Origin: Polychytrium aggregatum | Taxonomy: Eukaryota; Chytridiomycota; Chytridiomycetes; Polychytriales | Direction of reading: 5' to 3' | DNA: 64,000 nucleotides | NCBI RefSeq assembly: GCF_025602895.1 | Contig: NW_026516220.1 | Span: 620,001-684,000 of the forward strand | Shown here: positions 54,711 to 64,000 of the stretch, piece by piece | How positions within the stretch are numbered: the first letter of the stretch is position 1 | How the letters are laid out: each line of letters starts with the position of its first letter | The notes under the pieces: generated by a model | Databases searched by the model: none | What the model was told of the DNA's origin: nothing | Seen by the model: only the letters and a program-made list of their open reading frames with translations | Translations under genes and position numbers: made by a program

Positions 54711-56288
54711 ATGGCCAGCATGAACGAGCCTGCTTCAACTACAGCATCTACCACCCACCAAAGCCAAACTGAAGCCAGAACAACCTCGTCGATGCCCAAT
54801 ATCACCCAGCACTCGCTCGACCACAACCCAGACATCTTCACCATCATATGCTGCAACGACAGCTTCCAGATCGCCCTCGATCACAGCACCATCGCAACCC
54901 TCCTTCGAGTGTGCAAACGAGTCCGCCCTCTCCTGAGCTCCAAGGTGCCTCGCTTCCACAGCTGGTGGCGGAATGTGGGGCTGTGGCGTCCAAATGGATC
55001 GCTGCGGTTCGCACTCACACCGAGCGAGCAGATTGCCCTCTCGCTGCATTGCGAATATGAAGGCATAGCCGACCGATCCTGGCTTGATAATCAAGCCGAT
55101 CAGGGAAATGCAACTGCATTGTTCTTCTTGGCATGGATCCACCAAATCGATCTCGACAGCCAGCAGTCTGTGAACAAGCCCAAGCGGGAGGCCATCTGCC
55201 AGCAAATCATCTTCTATCTGGAGAAGGCAGCCCAAGCTGATCATCCAATGGCCCAGTACGACCTAGCTGGGTGTTATCGCAACGGACTCGGTGTCGATCA
55301 AGATCCCACCAAGGCTGTCGATATGTTTCGCAGTCTTGCAGAATGTGGAATCCCACAAGCTCAAGTCGCCCTCGGCGGTTGCTATGAGAATGGTGAAGGT
55401 GTCGATCAAGACTACGACACAGCCATCGAGTGGTATTCCAAGGCTGCCGACCAGGGAAGCGAAGACGGCCGTCTACATATTGTGTTTCTCCGTGGCTGGT
55501 TCTCGTTCATCGGCCACGGTGTCGAACAGAGCGATGCTGATGCCTTCAACCGCTGGCATGAAGTCAGCACCAACTCCACCAACCCAGTTCTCAAGCCCAT
55601 CGCCACTCACATGGTTGGATGGATGCACTATCTTGGCCGGGGCACCGTCCAGGACAAGCCGAAGGGTGTCAATATCATCCGAGAGAATCGATCGGATGAG
55701 TTCCCACTCGGGGAGTCCGAAAGTCTGGCAGCGAATTGGGCCGATATCAACTCTGACTCGCCCGCACTACGCAAGTTCCTCGGCATGTGTCAGTTTGGAT
55801 CGGATCATGAATGGTTGTGCAAGCACCTGGTCGCTGTGTGTCTCATCCATGGATTTGGAACCAGACAGGACCAGGAGAAGGCCGCAGGTATCTTTGAACA
55901 GCTCGCCAACGAAGGCCATAGCGTTAGCCAGCTTTGGATCGGAAGGTGTTACAGCTTTGGTAAAGGAGTCTCGAAGAACGACGAGAAGGCATTCGAGTGG
56001 TGGAGCAAGTCGGCCAACCAAGGCAATTCGTATGGACAGTGGATGGTTGGCTGTTGCTACTACAGTGAATACGGAGTTACCCGGGACCACACAGAAGCAA
56101 CCGAGTGGTTCCGCAAGTCGGCCGAGCTGGGAAATCGGTACGGGCAGAATATGCTCGGCGACTGCTACAAAAATGGCTGTGGTGTGACCAAGGACATCGA
56201 CACTGCCGTTTTCTGGCTTCGCAAGGCCGCCGAACAAGGTTTCGAAAATGCCATCTACAAACTCAGGCAACTCGACCAGTGGCTCTGA
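54711..56288 (+). CDS. Sel1-repeat protein with unrecognised N-terminal module, copy A
   Basis: Intronless, 525 residues from ATG at 54711. After a Ser/Thr-rich leader, about residues 28-110 form a module shared with the gene at 59602: PDIFTIICCNDSFQIALDH, then LLRVCKRVRPLLSSKVPRFH. I do not recognise it; its length and place recall F-box-like heads, without a convincing match. Sel1-type repeats (A..DLAGCYRNGLGVDQDPTKA and others) fill the rest. They include the special mid-block HMVGWMHYLGRGT to EFPLGE and FLGMCQFGSDHEWLCKHL, which also occurs in the kinase-Sel1 proteins. Sel1 superhelices act as protein-binding scaffolds. No signal peptide or membrane helix. It neighbours kinase-Sel1 copy 2, convergently. 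Confidence 0.85.
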   Translation: MASMNEPASTTASTTHQSQTEARTTSSMPNITQHSLDHNPDIFTIICCNDSFQIALDHSTIATLLRVCKRVRPLLSSKVPRFHSWWRNVGLWRPNGSLRFALTPSEQIALSLHCEYEGIADRSWLDNQADQGNATALFFLAWIHQIDLDSQQSVNKPKREAICQQIIFYLEKAAQADHPMAQYDLAGCYRNGLGVDQDPTKAVDMFRSLAECGIPQAQVALGGCYENGEGVDQDYDTAIEWYSKAADQGSEDGRLHIVFLRGWFSFIGHGVEQSDADAFNRWHEVSTNSTNPVLKPIATHMVGWMHYLGRGTVQDKPKGVNIIRENRSDEFPLGESESLAANWADINSDSPALRKFLGMCQFGSDHEWLCKHLVAVCLIHGFGTRQDQEKAAGIFEQLANEGHSVSQLWIGRCYSFGKGVSKNDEKAFEWWSKSANQGNSYGQWMVGCCYYSEYGVTRDHTEATEWFRKSAELGNRYGQNMLGDCYKNGCGVTKDIDTAVFWLRKAAEQGFENAIYKLRQLDQWL

Positions 56289-56743
56289 TTCTCGAGTTCC
56301 TTTGGGCTCCCCCTCCAGTCATCCTTGTCGCGACACTGAACATCCAACCAGAGCAACCAAGAAACCTGTCCTGGCGCGATGATGCCAAACAGGGGTCTTG
56401 CGATGTAGCACGGATGAAGCGCCAGTGGCATGGTTGCGTTGTATTTGACATTCTACGAGTTCAATACATCCAATTTTCATAGCAGCGCTGCCTCAAAACA
56501 GTCGCTGGTGTCGATCGACCGAGTTAATCATCGCATGACTTGTCAATGACAGCAACCTAGATACTCTCCAACACAGGGCCCAAAGGGTCGGGCAAAGCCA
56601 AAAACAGGGGTGGGCACCCATTGCAGAGAACTTGGTGGAGTTGATATCTGCTTGTCTTGAATTCGTTAAAGTTGGCCGAGTACCACTTGACGGAGTCGCC
56701 GATACGTCGGCGGGAATTTGTACTGGATCCAGTGTCTTCTCCT
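56289..56743. other. Convergent 3' flank between Sel1 copy A and kinase-Sel1 copy 2
   Basis: This is non-coding. Its first 250 bases resemble the region after Sel1 copy B (61120-61380): both contain a ttgtatttgacattc stretch followed by repeated attcaatacatcc-like sequence and then gatcgaccgag. The duplication therefore extends past the stop codons. Confidence 0.6.
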
Positions 56744-59074
56744 TCAGCGATTTCTCAATAAAGCCAGTTGTTTTATTGAGTTTGGATCCCCTTGAGCAGC
56801 TGCTTGTTCATGCCAGTAGATTGCTGTATTGATATTTTTGGCCACCCCATAGCCATACTCGTAGCACCAGCCGAGGTAACACTGAGAATATATGTGACCT
56901 TGATTCGCGGCCTTCGTGTACAACTCTACCGCCTTGGAGTAATCTTGGGGAACACCTCGTCCACCGTAATACATGTTTCCTAGGCAACATAGGGCATCAA
57001 TATCCCCGAGATCAATCGATTTGGTAAACCACTCGACAGCTTTCTCATAGCTCCGGGGGACTCCTTCAGCATTGTGGTATCGTTGACCGAGTTGATTCTG
57101 AGCATAGGCATTTCCCTGAGTCGCGGCCTTGGAGTACCACTGGGCAGCCTGAGTGTAGTCTTTCGCTATACCGTTGCCGTCACGAAAACAGTCTCCGAGA
57201 ATATACTGAGCTTCCGCCATTCCCCTCTCGGCAGCCCGGCGATACCACTCGACAGCCTGGGTCATGTCCTTCGGAACGCCTTGACTGTTCGCATAGCGGA
57301 GCCCGACATTCAGAATCGACCACAAGTGGCCTTGAGCTGCACCTCGGCGGTATAGCTGGAGGCATTTCCCATAATCCAGGGGAACGCCAAGACCCCCCAG
57401 GTAGCAATCAGCAAGTGCATACTGGCTGATGGCATGACCTTGGTCCGCGAGCTCTTGCAGCAACCGCACGGCGAGTTGCGGGTCTTTGTCGGCTCCAAAG
57501 CCGCCGATCAAGCAACGTGCAACCAGATGCTTGCAGAACCAGTCGTGCTCCGTTCCGAGTTGGCACAAGCCGAAGAATCGAGCGGCAGTCGAGGAGGAAC
57601 ATTGCGTTTCCAGTCCATGGATTGAGCTCTCGCCATATGGAAACTCGGCAGTCTTGCTCTCGCGCAGGAGTTGGTTGGCCCTGGGTTCGTCTTGGCGAGT
57701 TCCACGGCCCAGGTAGCAGCACCAGCCCATCATGAACGAGGAGATGGGTTTCATGGTGGCGTCCTTCGTCTTGTCATGAACAACTTGCCAGTAGGCGAAG
57801 GCCTCAGTGTCGCTCTTGGTGATGCCGATGCCCGTGAAATGCAGCCATGCAAGCTTGGAGGCGGCCTCGACACTCCCCTTGTCGGCGGCTGCCTGATACA
57901 GCTCGGCGGCAGTTGTCCAGGCAGGGTCATTGGCCGGCTTGCCGTCCGACATCGTGTGGGCGGCAGTGATATGGGCGTCGGCGTCACCACGCTGGATACC
58001 CATGATCACTGCCCGGGGGAGGCCATAGCCGGTGGTGAGTCTCTGGGCCAGAGTCGGGAACTCGAGTCGACGTGGCGACGAAGAACCGGAGGAGGGAAAA
58101 CCTGGGCGGTCCATATTTAAACCCCGCATCTGTTGGGAGAGGTCAGATACAGCGCGGGGGCTGTCGATTGAATCTTGTGGATGATTTATACCCCTGAGAG
58201 CAGCGAGAAACAAAACTATGTCCTCGAAGGCGGGACGTATGGCGGGGTCTTGGTGCCAGCACTGCTCAATGAGTGACCAGATCTGGTCGGGGATGCCATC
58301 GAATCGGGCAGGTCGACGGCCATTGCAGACTATTCGTTCGATTGTTCGGCTCCTCAGCGCTTGACCATCGGCAGAAACCCAGACAGGATCGGCGTTATTC
58401 AGGACCTCGTACATGGTGATGGCGAAGGCATAGACATCCGTCTTGATCGTGGTGCCAGTCGGATTCTCATCGTCGAGCATCTCGGGAGCCATATATCCCT
58501 CGGTTCCTCCGGTGGGGCCGTTGCTTCGATTGGGGTTCATCGAGGCCGAGGTGTGCTTGGTTCTGGACAAGCCAAAGTCAGTGACGATGGCCTGGAAGGA
58601 TCTGTCCAAGAGGACGTTCGCTGCCTTGAGGTCGCCGTGGATGATTCTTCTGGCGTGCAGATAGGCCAGGGCCGACGCAACCTGGTACAGAAGACTGAGT
58701 TTCTCCTCGAGGGTGACGTTGTTGTTGGCCACATAGTCACGAAGCGTGCCGTTTGGCATGAACGGAGAGACCATGAAAGGAACGATCTTTTCGCCGGCAT
58801 CGCCCTTGTTGCAGGCTCCGAGGAGGGGGAGGACGTGTGGGTGGCTGAGATTCTGCCAAACCCCAATCTCATGGTGGTAGCTGGCCAGTTCGCGGTCGTT
58901 TGGAGCGCCGAGGAGTTGCTTGATGGCGACTTGGGTGCCAAAGTAGCTGCCAGTGAATACCTCACCAAACCCGCCACGGCCGATGGGGCTGGCTGAGCGG
59001 TCGGTGATGTCGCTGGGCGAGATGTACCAGGACGGTCTGTCCTGGGGCTGGTGGACAAAGGGTTTGCTGGTCAT
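56744..59074 (-). CDS. TKL-like protein kinase fused to C-terminal Sel1 repeats, copy 2
   Basis: Intronless, 776 residues from ATG at 59074. The kinase domain has the glycine loop IGRGGFGEVF (31-40), Lys52 in VAIKQLLG, HGDLKAANVLLD with Asp148 and Asn153, DFGLSR with Asp166, and MAPEML. All catalytic residues are kept. It starts with the same DRPSWYISPSDITDRS-type lead-in as copy 1 (RPSWFISPSDITDRS). A shorter linker (about 290-360) precedes the Sel1 repeats, which here number about eleven or twelve and include the family mid-block MMGWCCYLGRGT to EFPYGE to FFGLCQLGTEHDWFCKHL. The last repeats (CCLGNMYYGGRGVPQDYSKA and following) are canonical. Substrate and upstream signal are unknown. Confidence 0.88.
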   Translation of the reverse strand: MTSKPFVHQPQDRPSWYISPSDITDRSASPIGRGGFGEVFTGSYFGTQVAIKQLLGAPNDRELASYHHEIGVWQNLSHPHVLPLLGACNKGDAGEKIVPFMVSPFMPNGTLRDYVANNNVTLEEKLSLLYQVASALAYLHARRIIHGDLKAANVLLDRSFQAIVTDFGLSRTKHTSASMNPNRSNGPTGGTEGYMAPEMLDDENPTGTTIKTDVYAFAITMYEVLNNADPVWVSADGQALRSRTIERIVCNGRRPARFDGIPDQIWSLIEQCWHQDPAIRPAFEDIVLFLAALRGINHPQDSIDSPRAVSDLSQQMRGLNMDRPGFPSSGSSSPRRLEFPTLAQRLTTGYGLPRAVIMGIQRGDADAHITAAHTMSDGKPANDPAWTTAAELYQAAADKGSVEAASKLAWLHFTGIGITKSDTEAFAYWQVVHDKTKDATMKPISSFMMGWCCYLGRGTRQDEPRANQLLRESKTAEFPYGESSIHGLETQCSSSTAARFFGLCQLGTEHDWFCKHLVARCLIGGFGADKDPQLAVRLLQELADQGHAISQYALADCYLGGLGVPLDYGKCLQLYRRGAAQGHLWSILNVGLRYANSQGVPKDMTQAVEWYRRAAERGMAEAQYILGDCFRDGNGIAKDYTQAAQWYSKAATQGNAYAQNQLGQRYHNAEGVPRSYEKAVEWFTKSIDLGDIDALCCLGNMYYGGRGVPQDYSKAVELYTKAANQGHIYSQCYLGWCYEYGYGVAKNINTAIYWHEQAAAQGDPNSIKQLALLRNR

Positions 59075-59601
59075 CTGGAAGGAGATGGGTGGATGTGGAG
59101 TGCAGGGAGGAGCGGTAGAAGGCGGGCATTTTCGGCTTCTTGGTCAGGAAACCCTTGTCAGAGTGACTCCTGCGGCACAGGCAGCACGGCCAGGACACAA
59201 GCGCGCACAAGAGCGTGTGGTTTGTGCTGCGCAATTAACACGTGAACATTGCGCAGCAGCTCGATCGGGACAGCACTTGAACCATCCCGAATGACAGGCG
59301 GGGGGAAACAGTGCTTGATAGACACTCGGGGATATCATATCTCCCGGACATAGTCCATGATGCCAGTTCATATCAAACACTCGGCTAACAACGGCTGAGT
59401 GGATCAGATCATCCCCTTGGGTATCCGCCCTCTGAAGTCAGTCGAAGATTCCATTACCTTTGCGGCTGGGTCCAACGCTGGATCCAGCCAAGTTCCTGGT
59501 TTGGTGACTGTGCCACTCCCATTCCATTCCACCCATCCCGCCTCCTGGACATCATCACTGCACTCTCCTCACATCCTAGTCTGTTGCATCATTCAGCCAA
59601 C
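59075..59601. promoter_or_regulatory. Divergent region between kinase-Sel1 copy 2 and Sel1 copy B
   Basis: These 527 bases separate the two divergent starts and so contain both promoters. No gene or clear motif is seen. Confidence 0.5.
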
Positions 59602-61119
59602 ATGGCTCGATTGGCCATAGACGACTACAATCCTGACATCGTCACCATCATATGTTGCAACGACAGCTTCCAGCGTGCCCTCGACCACAACACCATCAAG
59701 ATCCTGCTCAGAGTATGCAAACGAGCCCGACCCCTCCTGAGCTCCAAGGTGCCTCGCTTCCACCGTTGGTATCAGAGCATGGAGCTACTCAATCCAGATG
59801 GACAGATGCGGGTCGGACTCACACCAAGCGACGAGATTGCCATTTCACTTCACTGCGACGATCCAGTCACCGCCGACCGATCCTGGCTTGAAGATAATGC
59901 CACAGACGACCGATCCTGGCTCGTTGCCCAAGCAGACCATGGCAATACTGCCGCGTCGTATTTCCTGGCTCGGGTGTTGCAATCTGAGATCGGTGTACAG
60001 CGATATCTGACTTGGTTTGAGCTGAATCCCACCCCGCCGCGAATCTTTTACCATCTGAAGAATGCAGCTGAGGGCCAACATTCAATGGCGCAGTTCCACC
60101 TCGCCCAGTGTTATCGCAACGGAATTGGAGTCGAACAATCCCCGGCCAAGGCTGTCGAGCTGTATCGCAGTCTTGCAGATCGCGGAATGGCCCAGGCCCA
60201 AGTTGCCCTCGGCGGTTGCTTTGAGGGCGGCGAAGGTGTCGAACAAGATTACACTACGGCCATCGGGTGGTATTCCAAGGCTGCCGACCAGGGCAACGAA
60301 GACGGCCGTCTCCACATCATGTTTCTCCGTGGATGGCTCTCGTTCATCGGCCACGGTGTCGAACAGAGCGACAAAGATGCTTTCCAAAGCTGGCAGGAAA
60401 CTAGCACCCAATCCACCAACCCAGTTGTCAAGCCCATCGCCACTCACATGGTCGGATGGATGCACTACCTTGGCCGGGGCACCATGCGAGACGAAAAGAA
60501 GGGAATCAAGATGATCCGAGAGAACAGGTCGAATGAATTCCCGCTAGGGGAGGGCGAGTGCCTTACACCCTCTTACTGGGGTGCTATGTCTAACTCACCC
60601 GCACCCCGCAAGTTCTTCAATCTCTGCCAGCTGGGATCGGACCGTGACTGGCTGTGCAGGCATCTCATGGCTTTGTGTATGTTATTTGGATTTGGAACCA
60701 CCCCGGAAGTGGAGAAAGCCGCTGGCATCTTTGAGCACCTTGCCAACCAAGGTCACAGCGACAGCCAGTTGTGGATTGGAGATTGCTACTATCATGGTCT
60801 GGGAGTAACGCATGACAAAGAGAGGGGCTTCCAGTGGTACAGCAACTCTGCCAACCAAGGAAACTCGTATGGACAGTGGATGGTCGGTCATTGTTACTAT
60901 CACGGATCCGGAGTTCCTAAAGACTACGCCAAGGCAGTCGAGTGGTTTCGCAAGTCGGCCGAACAGGATAATCGATACGCACAAGGTGATCTGGGCGAAT
61001 GCTACAAACATGGCCGTGGTGTCCCACAGAACATCGACAGTGCCGTCTTCTGGTATCGCAAGTCCGCCGACCAGGGTTTCGATTTTGCCATCGCCAAACT
61101 CAATGAACTCGGACTGTGA
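59602..61119 (+). CDS. Sel1-repeat protein with unrecognised N-terminal module, copy B
   Basis: Intronless, 505 residues from ATG at 59602. It is a close paralogue of the gene at 54711: the N-terminal module (YNPDIVTIICCNDSFQRAL, LLRVCKRARPLLSSKVPRFH) starts almost at once, without the Ser/Thr leader. The segment after it has a short internal duplication (TADRSWLEDNATDDRSWL). Sel1 repeats follow, with the mid-block HMVGWMHYLGRGTMRDEKKG to EFPLGE to FFNLCQLGSDRDWLCRHL. It ends YKHGRGVPQNIDSAVFWYRK and a final half repeat. Head to head with kinase-Sel1 copy 2, and immediately before the LINE ORF. A cytosolic scaffold role is inferred from the fold only. Confidence 0.87.
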   Translation: MARLAIDDYNPDIVTIICCNDSFQRALDHNTIKILLRVCKRARPLLSSKVPRFHRWYQSMELLNPDGQMRVGLTPSDEIAISLHCDDPVTADRSWLEDNATDDRSWLVAQADHGNTAASYFLARVLQSEIGVQRYLTWFELNPTPPRIFYHLKNAAEGQHSMAQFHLAQCYRNGIGVEQSPAKAVELYRSLADRGMAQAQVALGGCFEGGEGVEQDYTTAIGWYSKAADQGNEDGRLHIMFLRGWLSFIGHGVEQSDKDAFQSWQETSTQSTNPVVKPIATHMVGWMHYLGRGTMRDEKKGIKMIRENRSNEFPLGEGECLTPSYWGAMSNSPAPRKFFNLCQLGSDRDWLCRHLMALCMLFGFGTTPEVEKAAGIFEHLANQGHSDSQLWIGDCYYHGLGVTHDKERGFQWYSNSANQGNSYGQWMVGHCYYHGSGVPKDYAKAVEWFRKSAEQDNRYAQGDLGECYKHGRGVPQNIDSAVFWYRKSADQGFDFAIAKLNELGL

Positions 61120-61768
61120 CCCTGATCCCCGAGTCCCACTCCCAAACAACCAAGTCGCGACACTAAACATGCAAGCAACCAAGCAACCCACCAACAACCA
61201 TCCCGGACACCGTGATACCGAAGAGTGGATTATCAAGGTGTACTTGATGAAGCGGCAATGGCCGAGTGATGTTGTATTTGACATTCAATACATTCAATAC
61301 ATCCAATAAATCCAATATACAAGAGTGCTGTCCCATGACAATCGCTGATGTTGATCGACCGAGAGAACCATCTGATGACTCGATAATTACAATTCGACAT
61401 TCGAAATCGATACCCGTTCTGCAACCATAGATGGCGAGCACGATCCAGACCATCCCTCGCCACAGGATACCGAAGAAAGAGGCAGCAAGCCTCCAGCCTT
61501 CCCCGGCACCAAGACCATCCTCCCTCGATCCGACACCAGGCAGCGTGCCCTGATCAGCATCGATGAACCGACAAAAGAGTGGCAAAGGCGACTAATGGCC
61601 TGTATCCAAACGGGCAGAGGCTCGCCTCTCCAGCCGCCAAAAGAAAGAAAATGGCTACACTGCAGCTTTCTGGTCACCCTCGATCCGACCCAGGGACGCC
61701 AGGGCACGCCGGCGTATGTGGTAGGACCATGCGAGGATGAAACCAGTCCACTGCAGTAAAGCCTGGAC
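61120..61768. other. Region between Sel1 copy B and the LINE reverse transcriptase ORF
   Basis: The left part is the Sel1 copy B 3' flank, related to 56289-56530. The right part (from about 61430) is probably the LINE 3' untranslated region, since the LINE ORF stops at 61769 on the minus strand. I see no poly-A tract that would mark the element's end. Confidence 0.45.
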
Positions 61769-64000
61769 TCATGGGGGCAATATCCGTTGACACGAGCGGC
61801 CTCTTCCGACGCAGCTCTGGGTGTGGGTCCGGCACATCGCGACGAACTCTCCTCGGCTCTTCGTGCAGGAGACACACAGCCGATAGTGGCCATACGGGTG
61901 TCCGGGGAAGGCACCGAGGGTCCATCTTACCATCATGTTGTGATAGTATCGATCTCTCTTGGGCCCTCGCTCGGCCCACAGTCCCGACATGGTCGTCATC
62001 ATGGTGCGGGCCGAAGTCAGTTCCTTTGACCTGTCGAAGCCTTGCGCGTCATCGATGTGAATCTGCAGCTTGACTGGTGGCCCTGGGAGCTGGTAGTAGC
62101 CGTTCCTGAACAGCTCCTTCATCGGGTAGTCCGGCTGGCACTGCTCTTTCAGCACGATCAGCTGCCGCCAGTACTCGTCGAGGTAGAACTGGGAGCCGAG
62201 GGATGCATCCATCAGGCTGGGCTGGATGCGGGAATATCTCAACACCATCGAGACCATCTTGTCGTTGTGGTCCAGACGGTCTTCCCAGACGGCTCGGTTC
62301 TGGAGGGCCAGCTGCTTGAGGCGGTTGGGCAGGGTGATGAGTCCGCATCCGAGGTGCATCGCTCCGTAGGATGTGTTCCGCACCACTCTGAAGAGTCGGG
62401 TCGGACAGTGCATCTGTGCTCGTCTGAGTATCACGGCTTGCTGCTTCGTGAGCACTTCGAGGGTCAGTCCATACTCGAGCATGGGCCGAACGAAGGTCTT
62501 GAACACCCTCGTCACTGTCTTGGCCGAGTATCGACCCAGACTCATTCCGTGCTTCACCAGCTTGTCGGCGGCGCCTTGGGCCTTGTGGGTGAGGTTCTGG
62601 ATCTGGCGATCCATCCTGAAGCCGTTGGTGTCGACGATGGCTCCGAGGTACCGGAACTCCTTGGCGACTGGCAGCTCCTTGCCGTACAGGTACACCTTGG
62701 CATCCTTCTCTGGGTGCTGTTCGGTGAACATCACCTCGCACTTTGGGGGCGAGAACTGGTATCGATTCTCGATGCTGTGGGCCTCGCAGATGTCGAGGAG
62801 GCGCTGGGTCTGGTTGGGGCGGCAGATGAGCACCCCATCGTCGGCAAACCACAGTGAGTTGACCTGGACGGCTCGTCCTCGGGTGGTGGTTAGGGTCGTT
62901 CCACCGTCTGCCCGGAGTTTCCCAGGGAGGTCGTCGATGAACACGCTGAACATCAGCGGGCTCAGCACCGATCCTTGGATCAGTCCCTTCTGCAGCCAGA
63001 CCGGATTGGACCGACGGCTCTTGCTAACGACTTGAATCTTCACATCGTCGAACATGGCCTTCAAGAGCCTGAGGGTGATCGTACATGGGGTGCGCTCTTC
63101 AATCTTGTCCCAGAGCTTCTCCCTCCAGACAGTGTCGTAGGCCGCCTTGATGTCGAGGAACACCAGGGAGTACTCCTCGCCCGCCAGCTGGCGGTCCTTG
63201 ATGAGCGTGTCCAGGCCAAAGATCTGGTCGAGGGTGCCTCGCTCGGCCCGGAATCCACCTTGGGCAATGTCCATCAGTCCGAGCTTTCGGTTGAGCAACG
63301 GCAGCAGTGCTCGCTCGACAACCTTTCGGCAGACCTGGGTCAGTCCAATCGGCCTGTACATTGCGGGGTCGAGGGGCGATCCCTTGTTCTTGTAGACGGG
63401 ATGGATTAGCACTGTACTCCACTCAGTTGGGACCACGGACGCCTTGATGGCTGCTCCCATGAGGAAGTAGAGCCATATCGAGACTCTATATGCGTTGGGC
63501 TGGAGCAGTTCGATCTTGATCCTGTCCGACCCTGGGGCCTTCCTTCGTGGTGTTGTAATGATCGCCTCCTTGATTGCCCGTGGGCTGATTATGGGGAGCT
63601 CGTAGCTGGGGGGGAGTCGTCTACGCTCTTGGCTCGGTGTAGGGGGCTCGAGTGTTCGATCGAACCCGTTCGCCGTGGCCGTTGAGTCCGCCGAGACTCT
63701 GCCGAAGTGGCAGACGAGTCTCTCCAGCGCTTCGTCAGAGTTGTCGAATCGGTGGGCACCTTCCCGGGCCTTTCGCTTCTGCATGGCCCCGAGCGTCTTG
63801 GAGAGCTCAGTGCTGTTCATGCGGTTGATTTTCTCGGCCAGTTTCTCGTTGCTCGCTTTTCGGCACTTTCGGATGGCCCGGTTGAGGTTTCGTCTGACCA
63901 CCCTGATTTTGTCTCGAAGGTTCTCCTTCATGACAGGGTCCGTGTGGTGCCTCTTGAGCTGCTTCTGGAGCTTCTTCCTCTCCTTGGTCAGATGACGGAT
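61769..64000 (-). mobile_element. Non-LTR (LINE) retrotransposon reverse transcriptase ORF, 5' part beyond the right edge
   Basis: An uninterrupted frame of more than 740 residues runs from the right edge to a stop at 61769. It is still open at base 64000, so the start and any endonuclease domain lie outside. After a basic helical linker come RT motifs in order: APGSDRIKIELLQ, PVYKNKGSPLDPAMYRPIGL, GGFRAERGTLDQIF, FLDIKAAYDTVW, GLIQGSVLSPLMFSVFIDD, catalytic FADDGVLIC, and YLGAIVDTNGFRMDRQI. A C-terminal Cys/His cluster (RLCVSCTKSR, CRTHTQSC) could be a zinc knuckle. The layout fits non-LTR elements, and the catalytic Asp pair is intact. A broken copy of its middle lies at 53974. Confidence 0.9.

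Overview
This window looks like nuclear DNA of a GC-rich, early-diverging fungus, most likely a chytrid-type lineage; I cannot place it to species. The genes have spliceosomal introns with GTRAGT-type donors, CAG/TAG acceptors and, in places, a TACTAAC-like branch point. One gene encodes homoaconitase (LYS4), which marks the fungal alpha-aminoadipate route to lysine. Other genes encode standard eukaryotic proteins: RPA32, GPATCH1, an EST1/SMG7-like factor and mitochondrial carriers. I rebuilt exons by requiring splice sites, reading phase and family conservation to agree. The exon sums close in frame for every multi-exon gene whose two ends lie in the window.

Layout, left to right. Positions 1-5445 hold a divergent pair: a partial EST1/SMG7-like gene (-) and a UBA/ZZ-finger protein (+). 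Positions 6259-8846 hold an aspartate aminotransferase (-). Positions 9416-14635 hold a ten-exon NRPS-like adenylation/carrier/reductase (A-T-R) enzyme (-), followed by a PhyH-type dioxygenase (-) and a TKL-like kinase fused to Sel1 repeats (-). Positions 20194-26088 hold a coiled-coil/W2-domain protein (-) and an ArsB-like permease (-). Positions 28013-36814 hold an F-box/LRR-like protein, RPA32 and a BTB protein (all +). Positions 37751-47838 hold a LEU5-like CoA carrier, GPATCH1 and LYS4 (all -). Positions 48809-53388 hold a second A-T-R enzyme (+), head to head with LYS4.

The right end (53974-64000) is a lineage-specific accessory block. It contains a degenerate LINE reverse transcriptase fragment, a Sel1-only protein (+), a second kinase-Sel1 fusion (-), another Sel1-only protein (+), and a longer LINE reverse transcriptase ORF that runs off the right edge. 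The Sel1 halves of the kinase fusions and of the Sel1-only proteins are homologous along their length. They differ in the N-terminal head: a kinase domain, or a short unrecognised module. This head-swapped family is the best candidate here for an undescribed system.

Other notable points are a 13-nt microexon coding the core of the adenylation A3 motif, conserved in both A-T-R paralogues, and many introns filled with unrelated micro- and minisatellites. No tRNA, rRNA or CRISPR was found.
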